Source of the DNA: Chitinophaga skermanii
GTDB taxonomy: Bacteria > Bacteroidota > Bacteroidia > Chitinophagales > Chitinophagaceae
Assembly: GCF_003259335.1 (NCBI RefSeq)
Contig: NZ_QLLL01000002.1
Span: 496,001 to 560,000, forward strand
DNA: 64,000 nucleotides
Reading direction: 5' to 3'
The notes under the pieces are model-generated. The model was given only the letters and a program-made list of their open reading frames with translations. It was not told the DNA's origin and ran no database searches. Each line of letters begins with the position of its first letter. Position 1 is the stretch's first letter. The position numbers and the translations under genes were made by a program. Positions 1 through 8,182 of this stretch are shown piece after piece.

Positions 1-431
1 ATTCCTGCAGTTACTTCGTGAAAATGGGCCATTACCTCCCCTACCTTCTTGTGCAAATCGGCCCCATAGAACATCACCTTCTCACCAGCAGCAAAAGAAA
101 ACATCACCCCGTAGCGCAGGCCTTCCGGGCTTTGTAGTGCTTGCATATATCGTCCTTGCTTATCGGCTAAGGGGTAAGATACGGCCACGTTTTGCGCTTG
201 TAATGTAAGCAGCACTTGGATTTCTGCCTGTATTTCCGCCTCGGAACGCCAATTTATACTGTACACCCTGAATACACCTGCCCCTCCTTGCCATTGTACT
301 TTAAAAGTGTGGTTAATACCCATACGGAGCATTGTACAGGTAACCGGCCCAGGTAACTGGTAAGCCGATTGTAGATACTCACCCAAAGCAGCGGGTGAAA
401 AAGTGGAGGTGATAACGGGCAGTTGTACCAT
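1..431 (-). CDS. phosphotransferase of the APH/homoserine-kinase-like fold, C-terminus cut by window edge
   Basis: An open frame reads leftward from an ATG and runs off the window, giving the first 143 residues. It begins MVQLPVITSTF and holds a kinase N-lobe pattern: the segment GINHTFKVQW resembles the glycine-rich strand of aminoglycoside-phosphotransferase-fold kinases, followed by a strand with VFRVYS and a helix of charged residues (RSEAEIQAEI). Family knowledge places such proteins among small-molecule kinases (homoserine kinase II, SrkA-like stress kinase, choline or aminoglycoside kinases), but the catalytic loop and metal-binding Asp lie outside the window, so the substrate cannot be named. 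No upstream partner is visible; the next 550 bases are non-coding and repeat-rich. Confidence 0.6.
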   Translation of the reverse strand, partial: MVQLPVITSTFSPAALGEYLQSAYQLPGPVTCTMLRMGINHTFKVQWQGGAGVFRVYSINWRSEAEIQAEIQVLLTLQAQNVAVSYPLADKQGRYMQALQSPEGLRYGVMFSFAAGEKVMFYGADLHKKVGEVMAHFHEVTAG

Positions 432-601
432 AGTTGAATGCGTATTGGCGTTTAAAAAGGGGACGCAAGTTACGCTTAATTCTTTATAGCCAGCAATGAT
501 ATTGAAAAACAATAAGTTATATTTTGACATTGTCATATCAACATGATTCACAATCAATTACAAGGGTCAAATCGGCTGGAAGATAGGCTTTTACTGGAAA
601 A

Positions 602-686
602 AGATAGGGTGGAGATAGGCTCGAGATAGGCTTGGGATAGGGTCGAGATAGGCTTTAGATAGGGTAAGGATAGGGTGATGGTAGGG
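602..686. repeat. degenerate tandem array of an AGATAGG(C/G)T unit
   Basis: Seven adjoining units of 10-13 bp begin at 602, 613, 624, 636, 646, 657 and 670, with a lone further unit at 581. The common part is GATAGG followed by C or G and T, as in AGATAGGGTGG, AGATAGGCTCG and AGATAGGCTTT. The period is about one helical turn, so every unit presents the same DNA face. The period is not a multiple of three, which argues against a coding repeat. Confidence 0.8.
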
Positions 687-734
687 AAAAGTAAGGGGAA
701 GATCGAAGGAAGACCGATGTAAATACGATGTATT

Positions 735-811
735 TACATGGAACTTACTTAGAAAGTACATGGAAAGTACTTGGTGACTACTTGGAAAACACATGGCAGC
801 TACATGAAATG
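735..811. repeat. seven-unit 11-bp tandem array, consensus TACWTGGAAAG
   Basis: Units start at 735, 746, 757, 768, 779, 790 and 801, each exactly 11 bp after the last, for example TACTTAGAAAG, TACATGGAAAG, TACTTGGTGAC and TACTTGGAAAA. The units differ by point changes but the register never slips. The core TGGAA is shared with the arrays near 46.66 and 57.87 kb. Confidence 0.85.
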
Positions 812-981
812 CCTTGCTTGAAGATGCTAGGAAGCCTTGGGTAGATATTGGACTAACACTAGATGCTAATGGGAAGCATACTGGGATATGGCAATAAAAC
901 ATGCCCAAGCAATGAGAGGGCAGCTATTAACTACTTGATAAAGAAGAGGAAAGAAAGGCCAAATTGCTTTGGCCTTCGTTA

Positions 982-2130
982 TTATATTAACAGAATATCG
1001 ATTCTATGGGCTTGTACCTTTTCAGCTACATCCGACCAAGAGAACACGGTAAAGTAGCCATCTTGAGAAGCTACCAAACCAATGGCATCGCGCTGATCGT
1101 GAATGAACTGGGCTGTAGATAAATGCCTAGTGCCGCCAATACTTGATGGATGTACTTCTTTGGCGCGGCCACCCATAATCGGTTCAATCATTACAATTTG
1201 ATCTACCGGGAGGGCACCTTGTGCGCGGGCTATTTTGGCACCGAAAGCTAACAGTTCGTGGCTTTGGTTTACAATAGTAGCACCATCTACCGCGGTAAGA
1301 CCTGTAATGTTAGATACTTCGCGGCGGAGGGCGTTTTGCCAGAAGATTTCGCTGGTGTTGCTTTCGGTTACTCTTCCCAAGTCGGCCACACCGCTAAAGG
1401 AAGGTTGGATAGCATATTGCATGGGGTGAATGATGGAATTCCGCCAATTCGCATGCTCGTCCGGCACTACCAATAAGATACCGCCCCGTTTGTGGGCCCG
1501 CATCGATACGGCGATTTGGATGAGGATGTTGGTAGGGTCGTTCCATACGGCCGAGGTTTCGGTACCTAGGAGGGCCGATACAATCGACGGGGTATCGGGG
1601 AAGGTAGCACATTCTTCGTCGACGATCTTTACTTGGTCGCCTTTTAGTACGGCTACGTTCGCGAACTTCGCTAGGCCCATGGCGCGCCTGTGTTTAACCA
1701 CAATGAGGCCGGGCTCCGATACATCTACTACAAAGCAGTATTGTGGTAGTTTATTCGTGGTTCCCCAGATATAGAGTCCATCTTCATCATGCCAAATGCC
1801 TACATGTACACCGGCACTTTCTACACCGGGACCTAACTTGGTAAGTACATCTGCATTAAAAGCCAAGCGTTGGGCGAATAATAATGGTTTACCCGATTGT
1901 TCGGGATGTAGAAATGCAAGCGATATTTTCGTGGCAATGCCTTCTTCCCGGCGTAAGCTCGCCCAAAAGGCAACGTCGATAATTTTTTCTATGATTTGAA
2001 CCCCGGGCGCATTCGCTAAATCACCTTCTCCATTTGCTTTCGCTGCATTCAAATGTTTACAGTAATGCATTGAAATACTATCGGCGACCTTTTTAGCGGC
2101 GGCGTAGGTTGATTTGTATTTGATTTCCAT
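982..2130 (-). CDS. diadenylate-cyclase-domain (DisA_N/DAC) protein with N-terminal DACNV-type sensor region
   Basis: The 382-residue product has a C-terminal part resembling the DAC domain that makes cyclic di-AMP from two ATP. Visible signatures are VDGATIV (the DGA motif) and, about 60 residues later, GGTRHLSTAQF followed by DAIGLVASQDG, matching the GTRH...DA..V.S..G block of DAC proteins. The third position of the usual RHR is Leu, so activity is likely but not certain. The N-terminal 230 residues match what Bacteroidota annotations call a DACNV sensor domain. A longer frame starts 102 bases upstream, but a good promoter (TATG, 19 bases, TAATTTTG) lies inside that extension, which favours this start, MEIKYKSTYAA. 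No membrane segment is evident, so it is probably cytosolic. Confidence 0.65.
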   Translation of the reverse strand: MEIKYKSTYAAAKKVADSISMHYCKHLNAAKANGEGDLANAPGVQIIEKIIDVAFWASLRREEGIATKISLAFLHPEQSGKPLLFAQRLAFNADVLTKLGPGVESAGVHVGIWHDEDGLYIWGTTNKLPQYCFVVDVSEPGLIVVKHRRAMGLAKFANVAVLKGDQVKIVDEECATFPDTPSIVSALLGTETSAVWNDPTNILIQIAVSMRAHKRGGILLVVPDEHANWRNSIIHPMQYAIQPSFSGVADLGRVTESNTSEIFWQNALRREVSNITGLTAVDGATIVNQSHELLAFGAKIARAQGALPVDQIVMIEPIMGGRAKEVHPSSIGGTRHLSTAQFIHDQRDAIGLVASQDGYFTVFSWSDVAEKVQAHRIDILLI

Positions 2131-2162
2131 ATAATAAGTGCACGTTCCAATCGAAACGTCGT

Positions 2163-2193
2163 CAAAATTAGTCGAATAAAAAACAATCACATA
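2163..2193 (-). promoter_or_regulatory. Bacteroidota-type promoter of the DAC gene
   Basis: Read on the minus strand the site is TATG, 19 bases, TAATTTTG. The -7 element matches TAnnTTTG exactly and the -33 element differs from TTTG at one base. The expected start of transcription lies about 25 bases before the chosen ATG and downstream of the alternative upstream ATG. Confidence 0.55.
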
Positions 2194-2270
2194 TGGCTGC
2201 ACGTATGAAAACTGTAAAATTTCCATGATCATTGAAAAATGATGACATTTGCGGAAACTCAGCTTACAAC

Positions 2271-2660
2271 ATGTTGCAATTAGAGAAAGTTCATCATATC
2301 GCCATTATTTGCAGTGATTACGCGCGATCCAAGGCGTTTTACACGGAAGTACTGGGCTTAGCAATAGTACGAGAGGTATACCGGGCGGAAAGAGATTCTT
2401 ACAAATTGGATTTGGCTTTACAGGGGCAGTATGTAATTGAACTCTTCTCCTTCCCTACACCACCGCCTCGCCCATCGCGACCGGAGGCATTGGGATTACG
2501 ACACTTAGCCTTTGCGGTGCAAGATATTGAAGCTGCTAAAGCAGCATTAACCGCGAAAGGCGTACCTTGTGAAGAGATCCGGGTGGATGAATTCACTGGG
2601 AAACGATTTACATTTTTCCAAGATCCCGACGGTTTACCGTTGGAACTTTACCAACAATAG
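2271..2660 (+). CDS. gloA2: VOC-family (glyoxalase I-like) metalloprotein, YaeR/GloA2 type
   Basis: The 129-residue protein is the usual length of the YaeR/SMU1112c group of vicinal-oxygen-chelate proteins. It has two beta-alpha-beta-beta-beta modules. The metal-ligand positions of the fold are present: His in KVHHIAI near residue 7, Glu in VIELFSF, His in LRHLAFAV, and Glu in LPLELYQQ at the C-terminus. VOC proteins of this group act on small electrophiles or thiol adducts, but the physiological substrate is not settled. I chose the ATG before LQLEKVHHIAI because the fold starts there; an upstream ATG would add 13 residues with no homology. It lies 6 bp before the VF530 gene, so the two are probably co-transcribed. 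Confidence 0.8.
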   Translation: MLQLEKVHHIAIICSDYARSKAFYTEVLGLAIVREVYRAERDSYKLDLALQGQYVIELFSFPTPPPRPSRPEALGLRHLAFAVQDIEAAKAALTAKGVPCEEIRVDEFTGKRFTFFQDPDGLPLELYQQ

Positions 2661-2666
2661 TACAAT

Positions 2667-2915
2667 ATGGAAGAGAAAGAAGTACCGAAACAGGTTTCTA
2701 AAGACCCATTACATGGGCTAAGCTTAGAAAAGATATTGAACCACTTGGTAGATAGCCTTGGTTGGGAGGAATTGGGTTACCAAATTAGGATCAACTGTTT
2801 CATCAGTAATCCAACCATCAATTCATCTTTAAAATTCTTACGCAAAACACCTTGGGCACGTACAAAAGTGGAAGATTTCTACAAGTATGCCCTGAGAAAA
2901 GGCTTGCTAAAATAA
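2667..2915 (+). CDS. VF530-family (DUF2132) small DNA-binding protein
   Basis: The 82-residue protein contains the family block [16 protein letters not shown] followed by [14 protein letters not shown] and [16 protein letters not shown], which is highly characteristic of VF530. The family is a compact all-helical fold reported to bind DNA; no enzymatic role is known. It sits directly behind the VOC gene in a two-gene unit closed by a strong terminator. Confidence 0.85.
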   Translation: MEEKEVPKQVSKDPLHGLSLEKILNHLVDSLGWEELGYQIRINCFISNPTINSSLKFLRKTPWARTKVEDFYKYALRKGLLK

Positions 2916-2920
2916 TTGCT

Positions 2921-2952
2921 AAAACCCGCTGTGATAGCGGGTTTTATTTTTT
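2921..2952 (+). terminator. intrinsic terminator after the VOC/VF530 unit
   Basis: AAAACCCGC and GCGGGTTTT form a perfect 9-bp stem around a 7-base loop, followed by ATTTTTT. Confidence 0.9.
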
Positions 2953-3022
2953 CATCTCGACAACTATTCGCCGGCTTTCTTAGTTAGAAATCCTTATCTT
3001 GTTGCCTGAAAACCCTAACTAC

Positions 3023-3592
3023 ATGAGATTGAATACCCTTATCCTATTATTTTGCTTGCTGGCATTACCATTCGCCTTGCAAGCGCAAACAGCGCGCGAT
3101 AGCGTTCATGTAACTGCTCCTAAGTTCATTATCCAAAATGACAAAGACCAAATTTTGCTGATGTACGACAAAAACCGCCAAGCATGGGAAGTACCCGGTT
3201 CGGTGTATGAAGGCAATATCAGTTTTAAAAACTTGGCCGACAGTGTATCGGCAGAACTGGGGGTGAAAACGAAGCATTTACAGTTGGCGGGTATGTTTAC
3301 CTATCATTACCCCAACAAATACCGCAATATTATTCGCCCTTATTTTGTGCTAACGTACGAGAAGAACGCCCCTACACCTGCATCAGCAGGCGAGAAAGTG
3401 GGTTGGTTTAGTTGGGAAGAAGCGCAAAACTTGGTGCCTTACCCGGCGTCGGTATTAATTTTAAATAAGATTCACCAAGATCCCCAGGCAGTGTGGGGCG
3501 CCGCCTTTATTGAATATGGGTATACAAACCCAATGGTTGACAAATCGAAAATTACCTTCAAGATTGTAGAAGACTTCTACCGTTTACAATAA
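3023..3592 (+). CDS. secreted Nudix-fold protein with a degenerate Nudix box
   Basis: The 189-residue product starts with a signal peptide (MRLNTLILLFCLLALPFA, cut near LQAQT). The mature part follows the Nudix fold: WEVPGS at the start of the box, AELGVKT at its end, then strands with RPYFVLTYE and GWFSWEEA. Nudix hydrolases need G-x5-E-x7-RE-x2-EE-x-G. Here the RE pair is replaced (DSVSAELG) and the first Glu of the EE pair is Ala, so catalysis by the usual mechanism is unlikely. It may bind a ligand in the periplasm. A TTG eight codons upstream is an alternative start, but the signal peptide fits this ATG. Confidence 0.65.
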   Translation: MRLNTLILLFCLLALPFALQAQTARDSVHVTAPKFIIQNDKDQILLMYDKNRQAWEVPGSVYEGNISFKNLADSVSAELGVKTKHLQLAGMFTYHYPNKYRNIIRPYFVLTYEKNAPTPASAGEKVGWFSWEEAQNLVPYPASVLILNKIHQDPQAVWGAAFIEYGYTNPMVDKSKITFKIVEDFYRLQ

Positions 3593-3594
3593 AA

Positions 3595-3641
3595 AAAGCG
3601 TTTGATGTAAGCTTTATAGCTTGGTTTACATCAAACGCTTT
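3595..3641. terminator. bidirectional terminator between convergent genes
   Basis: AAAGCGTTTGATGTAA pairs with TTACATCAAACGCTTT over 16 bp around a loop of about 15 bases. An A-run flanks one side and T-rich sequence the other, so it can serve both the Nudix-like gene and the facing YhcH gene. Confidence 0.85.
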
Positions 3642-3662
3642 ATCTATGTTTGAGAAAGCCGG

Positions 3663-4121
3663 TTAATAATCCACCGCAATCTTCATCACTACTTTTTTCA
3701 CACCAATGGCATCTGCAATGCTGATATTAGGCATATGTAAATCGGTGGGGAAGAAAATAGCAAACATGCCCGTGTCGAGCATAGAAAAGAAAGAAGGCTT
3801 TTCGGCGAATAGCATATAGTCTTCTGTTTCGCTATAAGGTTTGGAAGGAATTTGTTCGCGTAAGAAATCGTGCCCGATTAACTCCTTCCCTTTTACGATA
3901 TATTGAATATCGATGTATTTCTTGTGTGCTTCCATTTGTTCGCCGGCGGCGTCTACGGTATCGTATTCGTTTACAATGGCGAAGATCTTATCTCCTTCCA
4001 CTTCATACTTACCTTTTTCTAATGCCAAGAAGTTTGTATTGGCAAGGTAATTGAACGCCTTCACAAATTTTTCGCCCAAACCATGATATAATTGGGCATT
4101 CTGAAAAGTATCTATAATCAT
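3663..4121 (-). CDS. YhcH/YjgK/YiaL family protein (DUF386 cupin)
   Basis: The 152-residue protein has the length and landmarks of this cupin-like family: [21 protein letters not shown] in the middle, [12 protein letters not shown] as the metal-binding strand and [10 protein letters not shown] at the end. Members occur near sugar and sialic-acid catabolic genes and are thought to be aldose-type sugar isomerases or anomerases, although many are annotated only as beta-galactosidase subunit beta. Here it stands alone, transcribed away from the BCCT gene, so the context gives no substrate. The His and Glu residues of the metal site are visible. Confidence 0.8.
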   Translation of the reverse strand: MIIDTFQNAQLYHGLGEKFVKAFNYLANTNFLALEKGKYEVEGDKIFAIVNEYDTVDAAGEQMEAHKKYIDIQYIVKGKELIGHDFLREQIPSKPYSETEDYMLFAEKPSFFSMLDTGMFAIFFPTDLHMPNISIADAIGVKKVVMKIAVDY

Positions 4122-4254
4122 TTCCTGTTCGATATTGCTGATAGAATGGGTGAAAGATAGTGAGAAAATTTTGATAAATCCATTTCTGCCGGCTAGAACC
4201 TTCTTGCTGCTTTCCCCGTTATTTCATGGCAGGTCGCACCTTAAACACCATTAC

Positions 4255-5844
4255 ATGAAAATTCCGAAGTTCGTCGTTATAAAACCCGTATTCTACACTT
4301 CCGGCCTTATTGTGCTGGCAAGCTTGATATTGTGTATTGCCTTTAAAGCATCTGTTGACGAATGGTTTTTACGGATGCAATACTTGGTAACGGAAAACTT
4401 GGGTTGGTTCTTTATACTGACGGTGAACTTTATACTGGTGTTTTGTTTGGCGATGGCGTTTGGAAAATATGGCAATATCCGGTTAGGCGGCGAGAAGGCG
4501 GAACCGGAATTTAGTACAGGATCGTGGTTTGCCATGTTATTTAGCGCGGGCATGGGTATTGGTATCATGTTTTTTAGTGTAGCCGAACCCGTATCACATT
4601 TTGCACAACCTCCTCAACCCGTGGGTTCGCCCGTAGCAGCTGCAAAGCAAGCCATGAATTATACCTTCTTGCATTGGGGTTTACATGCTTGGGGGATATA
4701 TGCCTTGGTAGGATTAGCATTAGCATTCTTTGCATTTAATAAGAAATTACCGCTAACATTTAGGAGTTTGTTTTATCCCTTTTTGGGCGAACGCATCCAT
4801 GGTTGGTGGGGACATGCGATAGATATATTGAGCGTATTGGCCACCTTGTTTGGGTTATCGACATCATTGGGATTAGGCGTACAACAAATGGCGGCGGGAT
4901 TAGAATTTTTGTTTGGGTGGAGCAGCAGTATTGGGTTCCAGTGTTTATTGATTATCGGAATTTCTTGTATCGCCACATTATCGGTGGTATCGGGTTTGGA
5001 TAAGGGGGTGAAGATATTAAGTAACGTGAACATGATTCTAGCCTTTGCATTGATGCTATTGGTGTTCATATTAGGACCTACTATTTACTTGTTGAAAAGT
5101 TTTATTCAAAACACGGGATCATACTTAGGCAACTTCATTGAAATAAGTACTTGGAACGATAGTTACCGCCAGACCGGCTGGCAAAATAGTTGGACTGTTT
5201 TTTATTGGGCTTGGTGGATAGCATGGTCGCCTTTCGTGGGTAGTTTCATTGCCCGGATTTCCAAAGGCAGAACGGTGCGGGAGTTTATACTAGGGGTATT
5301 GATAGTGCCTGCTATATTAACCTTGTTATGGATGACCATCTTCGGCGGCACAGCCTTGCACAATATATTACAAGGCAACGATGGGATTATACATGAAGTA
5401 CAAAGTAATTTATCGACGGCCTTGTTTTACTTCTTACAACAATTCCCTCTTACGCAGGCCATTTCCTTTTTGGCGGTTGTGCTGGTTGGGTTTTTCTTCA
5501 TCACTTCCTCAGATTCAGGTTCATTGGTGGTGGACAATATTACATCTGGTGGCAGCATGCATACACCGGTATTACAACGAATTTTCTGGGCTTTCATGCA
5601 AGCCTTTATTGCCATCGTGTTATTATGGGGCGGTGGTTTACAAGCCTTGCAAACAGCCGTAATTATAGCCGGGTTGCCCTTTGCTGTGATAATACTATTG
5701 ATGTGTTATAGTTTGAAGAAAGGATTATCGGAGGAATATAATGCCCTTCAGAAGAAGCACAAACAGAAACAGGAAAAAAGTTATAGGAATTTTATTAGTG
5801 ATTTAGTGAACGACACCTCATCATCCAACGACCCACAAAAATAA
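4255..5844 (+). CDS. BCCT-family glycine betaine/choline/carnitine transporter
   Basis: The 529-residue integral membrane protein shows the 12 hydrophobic segments of the betaine-carnitine-choline transporter family. Diagnostic stretches are [20 protein letters not shown] after the second segment, the Trp-rich block [20 protein letters not shown], where the family binds trimethylammonium groups, and [14 protein letters not shown] just after it. The family imports compatible solutes with sodium or proton. The C-terminal tail is short and charged ([11 protein letters not shown]). A TTG 120 bases upstream is in frame, but the extension is not membrane-like and the ATG before [10 protein letters not shown] fits the family. 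The universal stress protein gene follows after 5 bp, which suggests coupled expression. Confidence 0.9.
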   Translation: MKIPKFVVIKPVFYTSGLIVLASLILCIAFKASVDEWFLRMQYLVTENLGWFFILTVNFILVFCLAMAFGKYGNIRLGGEKAEPEFSTGSWFAMLFSAGMGIGIMFFSVAEPVSHFAQPPQPVGSPVAAAKQAMNYTFLHWGLHAWGIYALVGLALAFFAFNKKLPLTFRSLFYPFLGERIHGWWGHAIDILSVLATLFGLSTSLGLGVQQMAAGLEFLFGWSSSIGFQCLLIIGISCIATLSVVSGLDKGVKILSNVNMILAFALMLLVFILGPTIYLLKSFIQNTGSYLGNFIEISTWNDSYRQTGWQNSWTVFYWAWWIAWSPFVGSFIARISKGRTVREFILGVLIVPAILTLLWMTIFGGTALHNILQGNDGIIHEVQSNLSTALFYFLQQFPLTQAISFLAVVLVGFFFITSSDSGSLVVDNITSGGSMHTPVLQRIFWAFMQAFIAIVLLWGGGLQALQTAVIIAGLPFAVIILLMCYSLKKGLSEEYNALQKKHKQKQEKSYRNFISDLVNDTSSSNDPQK

Positions 5845-5849
5845 ACCTT

Positions 5850-6722
5850 ATGGAACAGCGCCCAATGAATGTATTAATAGGCATCGACCTTTCAGGTATG
5901 GACAGTGTATTGGCCAGCTACCTTGGTGATTTAGCGCAATGGATGCCATTGAGCAAATTGGTGTTTTTACACAATGTGAAATTGAGTGAATTGCCGCCTA
6001 GTTTGAAAACGCCGAGTAAGCTTACGACCATCTTACAAAAAATAAAAGATCATATTCAGCAAACCCTCACGAACAGCGGTGTAGCACATACACAAAGCCA
6101 AGTAATTGTAACAGTAGAAGATTATTCAGAAATAGCTTTCACCCAGCAAGCGAAGCACCATGCAATAGACTTAGTACTGTTGGGCAATAAAATAGACATG
6201 GAAGGCAGTGGCGGCCTGAGTCATAAGTTAGTGCGTATGTTGCACATCCCGGTATTATTAGTACCGGAAACGGTGGAGGGTAGGCCCATGAGAATAATGG
6301 AGGCGGTTGATTTTTCGAAATTTACGCCGAGCGTGGTGCAATGGGGTGAAATGATACGGGGCTATAATGCGCAACACCAAGGATTTGTATGTGAACCGGT
6401 GTATGTATCGAAAATGAACTACCATTTTTTCCCGGTATTCCAGGGAGCGGATGTGGATGTATCGGTACAGAAAGATGCGGTGGAGAAAAAGAAAAGATGG
6501 CAGCAGCAATACCCGAAGTTACCGGCCTTGCAAGTAGTGGAAGCAAGTGAAACGAGCGTGGCAACAGCTTTACTACAATACGCCAAGCAACACCGTTATG
6601 ATGTGATTATTATGGGCGTACAGGGTGTAACATCGTTAACGACCTTGTTTGCGGGAAGTGTAGCGAATGAAATGTTGCAAAAAGAGGTGCAAGTGTGCTT
6701 ATTATTTGTAAAGGTGAAATAG
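5850..6722 (+). CDS. tandem-domain universal stress protein (UspA family)
   Basis: The 290-residue protein has two Usp domains. The first spans about residues 5-140 (MNVLIGIDLSGMDSV to VLLVPE) and lacks a clear nucleotide loop. The second, about 150-290, ends with IIMGVQGVTSLTTLFAGSVA, which fits the ATP-binding pattern G-x2-G-x9-G-S exactly. It begins 5 bp after the BCCT gene. A functional link is plausible because an ATP-binding Usp (TeaD) is known to tune the ectoine transporter of Halomonas; that comparison is by analogy, not homology of the transporters. Probably cytosolic. Confidence 0.85.
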   Translation: MEQRPMNVLIGIDLSGMDSVLASYLGDLAQWMPLSKLVFLHNVKLSELPPSLKTPSKLTTILQKIKDHIQQTLTNSGVAHTQSQVIVTVEDYSEIAFTQQAKHHAIDLVLLGNKIDMEGSGGLSHKLVRMLHIPVLLVPETVEGRPMRIMEAVDFSKFTPSVVQWGEMIRGYNAQHQGFVCEPVYVSKMNYHFFPVFQGADVDVSVQKDAVEKKKRWQQQYPKLPALQVVEASETSVATALLQYAKQHRYDVIIMGVQGVTSLTTLFAGSVANEMLQKEVQVCLLFVKVK

Positions 6723-6755
6723 AGAATATTTCCTTGTAAATCAAATAATTAATCG

Positions 6756-6786
6756 CTTGTTAAGTGCCGTAAAATTGTTACATTGT
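6756..6786 (+). promoter_or_regulatory. promoter of the outer-membrane barrel gene
   Basis: CTTG, 19 bases, TACATTGT resembles the TTTG-N19-TAnnTTTG consensus with one mismatch in the -33 and two in the -7 element. It lies 30 bases before the ATG of the barrel gene. Confidence 0.45.
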
Positions 6787-6816
6787 ATATAGAAACTGAA
6801 ACCAAAACACTCCGTC

Positions 6817-7818
6817 ATGAACCGTATCCAATCAATTTTGATAGCCACATCGCTATTAGCAGTTAGCACCGTAACCCAAGCACAGAACAAACCGGCAAAC
6901 AAATTTTATTTGAAAGTGGCAGGCGGCTACTTTTTCAGTGTATCACCGGGGCAGTTCCCGGATGTGGGTCCTTATCCGCCGCGTGATATACACGATGTAA
7001 TTAATCCTACTACAGGAGCCACAACAACGATCCGGGAGAAAGTATTAACGGGATCGTATGGAGAGGGGGCCCGTGGGGGATTAAGCTTTGGATATAACTT
7101 GAATAAATACATGTCGTTGGAAGCGACCTTTAACTATTTCCATAGCACGAAGAACTTAATGACGCGGAATGTTACTACTATACAGGGTACCAATACAACA
7201 GTGGGGGGTATTGAATCGCGTGGGCATGTGAATGCCGTGGATTTCTCCCCTAGTTTAGTATTGAGCCCGGGTTATGCGAAATGGAACCCGTATGTGCGCT
7301 TTGGTATGGTGGTACCTTTATGGGGCCGCTTGATTATCAATACAGATGCCACTAAAACAAGCGCTGTACCGGGGCAACCGGCTACTATTGTAGCCCAAAC
7401 CACTATTCACCGTAAGGAGGAAATTAAGCCCAACGCCACCATTGGTTTCCAAGGAGCATTGGGTGTATCCTACCCTATCTCGAAACGCTTTGATATTTAT
7501 TTAGAAGCGGAATATAGGAATGTGCCGGTGAAGAGTAAGAGTAAAGAAGTAACCGCGTATGATGAAACAACCAATATTGTGAATACAGCTACTGGTCAAC
7601 CAGTTGCACCGTCACAACATCGCGGGTTGAACGATTTAAGCATCGCGGAAAGGAATACGGATTATGTTACCGTATTAGATCAGAATAGTAATACGCCGAT
7701 AGGTACTACCGGCGCTAAAACGAACTACAAGAACGATAATGCACCAGCTAACGATTTGAAATCGTATATCAACATTGGTGGCTTAGGCGCTAATTTGGGT
7801 GTGAAGTTTAGGTTTTAG
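6817..7818 (+). CDS. outer-membrane beta-barrel protein
   Basis: The 333-residue protein opens with a signal peptide (MNRIQSILIATSLLAVSTVTQAQ) and then shows alternating amphipathic strands typical of an OmpA-like or OmpW-like eight-stranded barrel: FYLKVAGGYFF, ARGGLSFGYNLN, SLEATFNYFHS, KWNPYVRFGMVVPLWG, FDIYLEAEYRNVPVK and the closing strand GANLGVKFRF ending in Phe, the barrel-assembly signal. Two long Thr/Asn-rich loops (around residues 50-70 and 240-300) would face outside. No periplasmic OmpA domain follows, so its role is unknown. It has its own promoter and a strong terminator. Confidence 0.8.
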   Translation: MNRIQSILIATSLLAVSTVTQAQNKPANKFYLKVAGGYFFSVSPGQFPDVGPYPPRDIHDVINPTTGATTTIREKVLTGSYGEGARGGLSFGYNLNKYMSLEATFNYFHSTKNLMTRNVTTIQGTNTTVGGIESRGHVNAVDFSPSLVLSPGYAKWNPYVRFGMVVPLWGRLIINTDATKTSAVPGQPATIVAQTTIHRKEEIKPNATIGFQGALGVSYPISKRFDIYLEAEYRNVPVKSKSKEVTAYDETTNIVNTATGQPVAPSQHRGLNDLSIAERNTDYVTVLDQNSNTPIGTTGAKTNYKNDNAPANDLKSYINIGGLGANLGVKFRF

Positions 7819-7850
7819 GATTTTATAAGCTATTATAACATAAGCATGTG

Positions 7851-7884
7851 GGCGGTCTCTACTTTGTAGAGGCCGCTTTTTTTT
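7851..7884 (+). terminator. intrinsic terminator after the barrel gene
   Basis: GCGGTCTCTAC and GTAGAGGCCGC pair over 11 bp (one G-T) around a TTT loop, followed by eight T. Confidence 0.92.
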
Positions 7885-8182
7885 GTGCTTGGCATAGTCC
7901 AATAAGTTGCAAAATGTTGTTTATACATATAGATCGTGTTAGAAATATCTTTATAAAAAACTATAAATACTTATAGGCTTATTGATATGTTAAGCATTAG
8001 TTATTACAAAAAAGTAGCTAATAAAAAACTAGTACGAGTGCTACCAAGTGATTGTTAATAGGGTTAAGTAATCGTGAGAAATAAACTATCGAATTGCGCG
8101 TAATTTTATCACGTAAGACTAATAAGGCATCCACTGTTTCTGACTCCAAGAATAAATCGTAAAAACCAAAATCATTTTACTT
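7885..8182. other. AT-rich leader region before the lanthipeptide locus regulator
   Basis: This 298-base stretch lies between a terminator and the regulator gene. It contains several AT-rich candidate -7 sequences (for example TATCTTTA and TAATTTTA) but none with a convincing -33 partner. I see no open frame or RNA gene. Confidence 0.5.

Larger units (their letters stand above)
432..981. other. 550-bp gene-free interval holding two short-period tandem arrays
   Basis: This interval separates two minus-strand genes. Its left part should carry the promoter of the cut kinase gene. The rest is dominated by two distinct tandem arrays with a period of about 11 bp, annotated separately. Short open frames across it encode only the echo of the repeats (for example recurring LSKAYL/LSRAYL) and I do not regard them as genes. 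No RNA gene or mobile-element end was recognised. Confidence 0.7.

Noticed and set aside
602..811. The tandem arrays as a CRISPR
   Set aside because: Units are 11 bp and directly adjacent with no spacers, and no cas gene is present.
591..908. 105-codon minus-strand open frame in the repeat region
   Set aside because: Its product merely reflects the tandem DNA repeats, the period is not a multiple of three, and no domain is recognisable.
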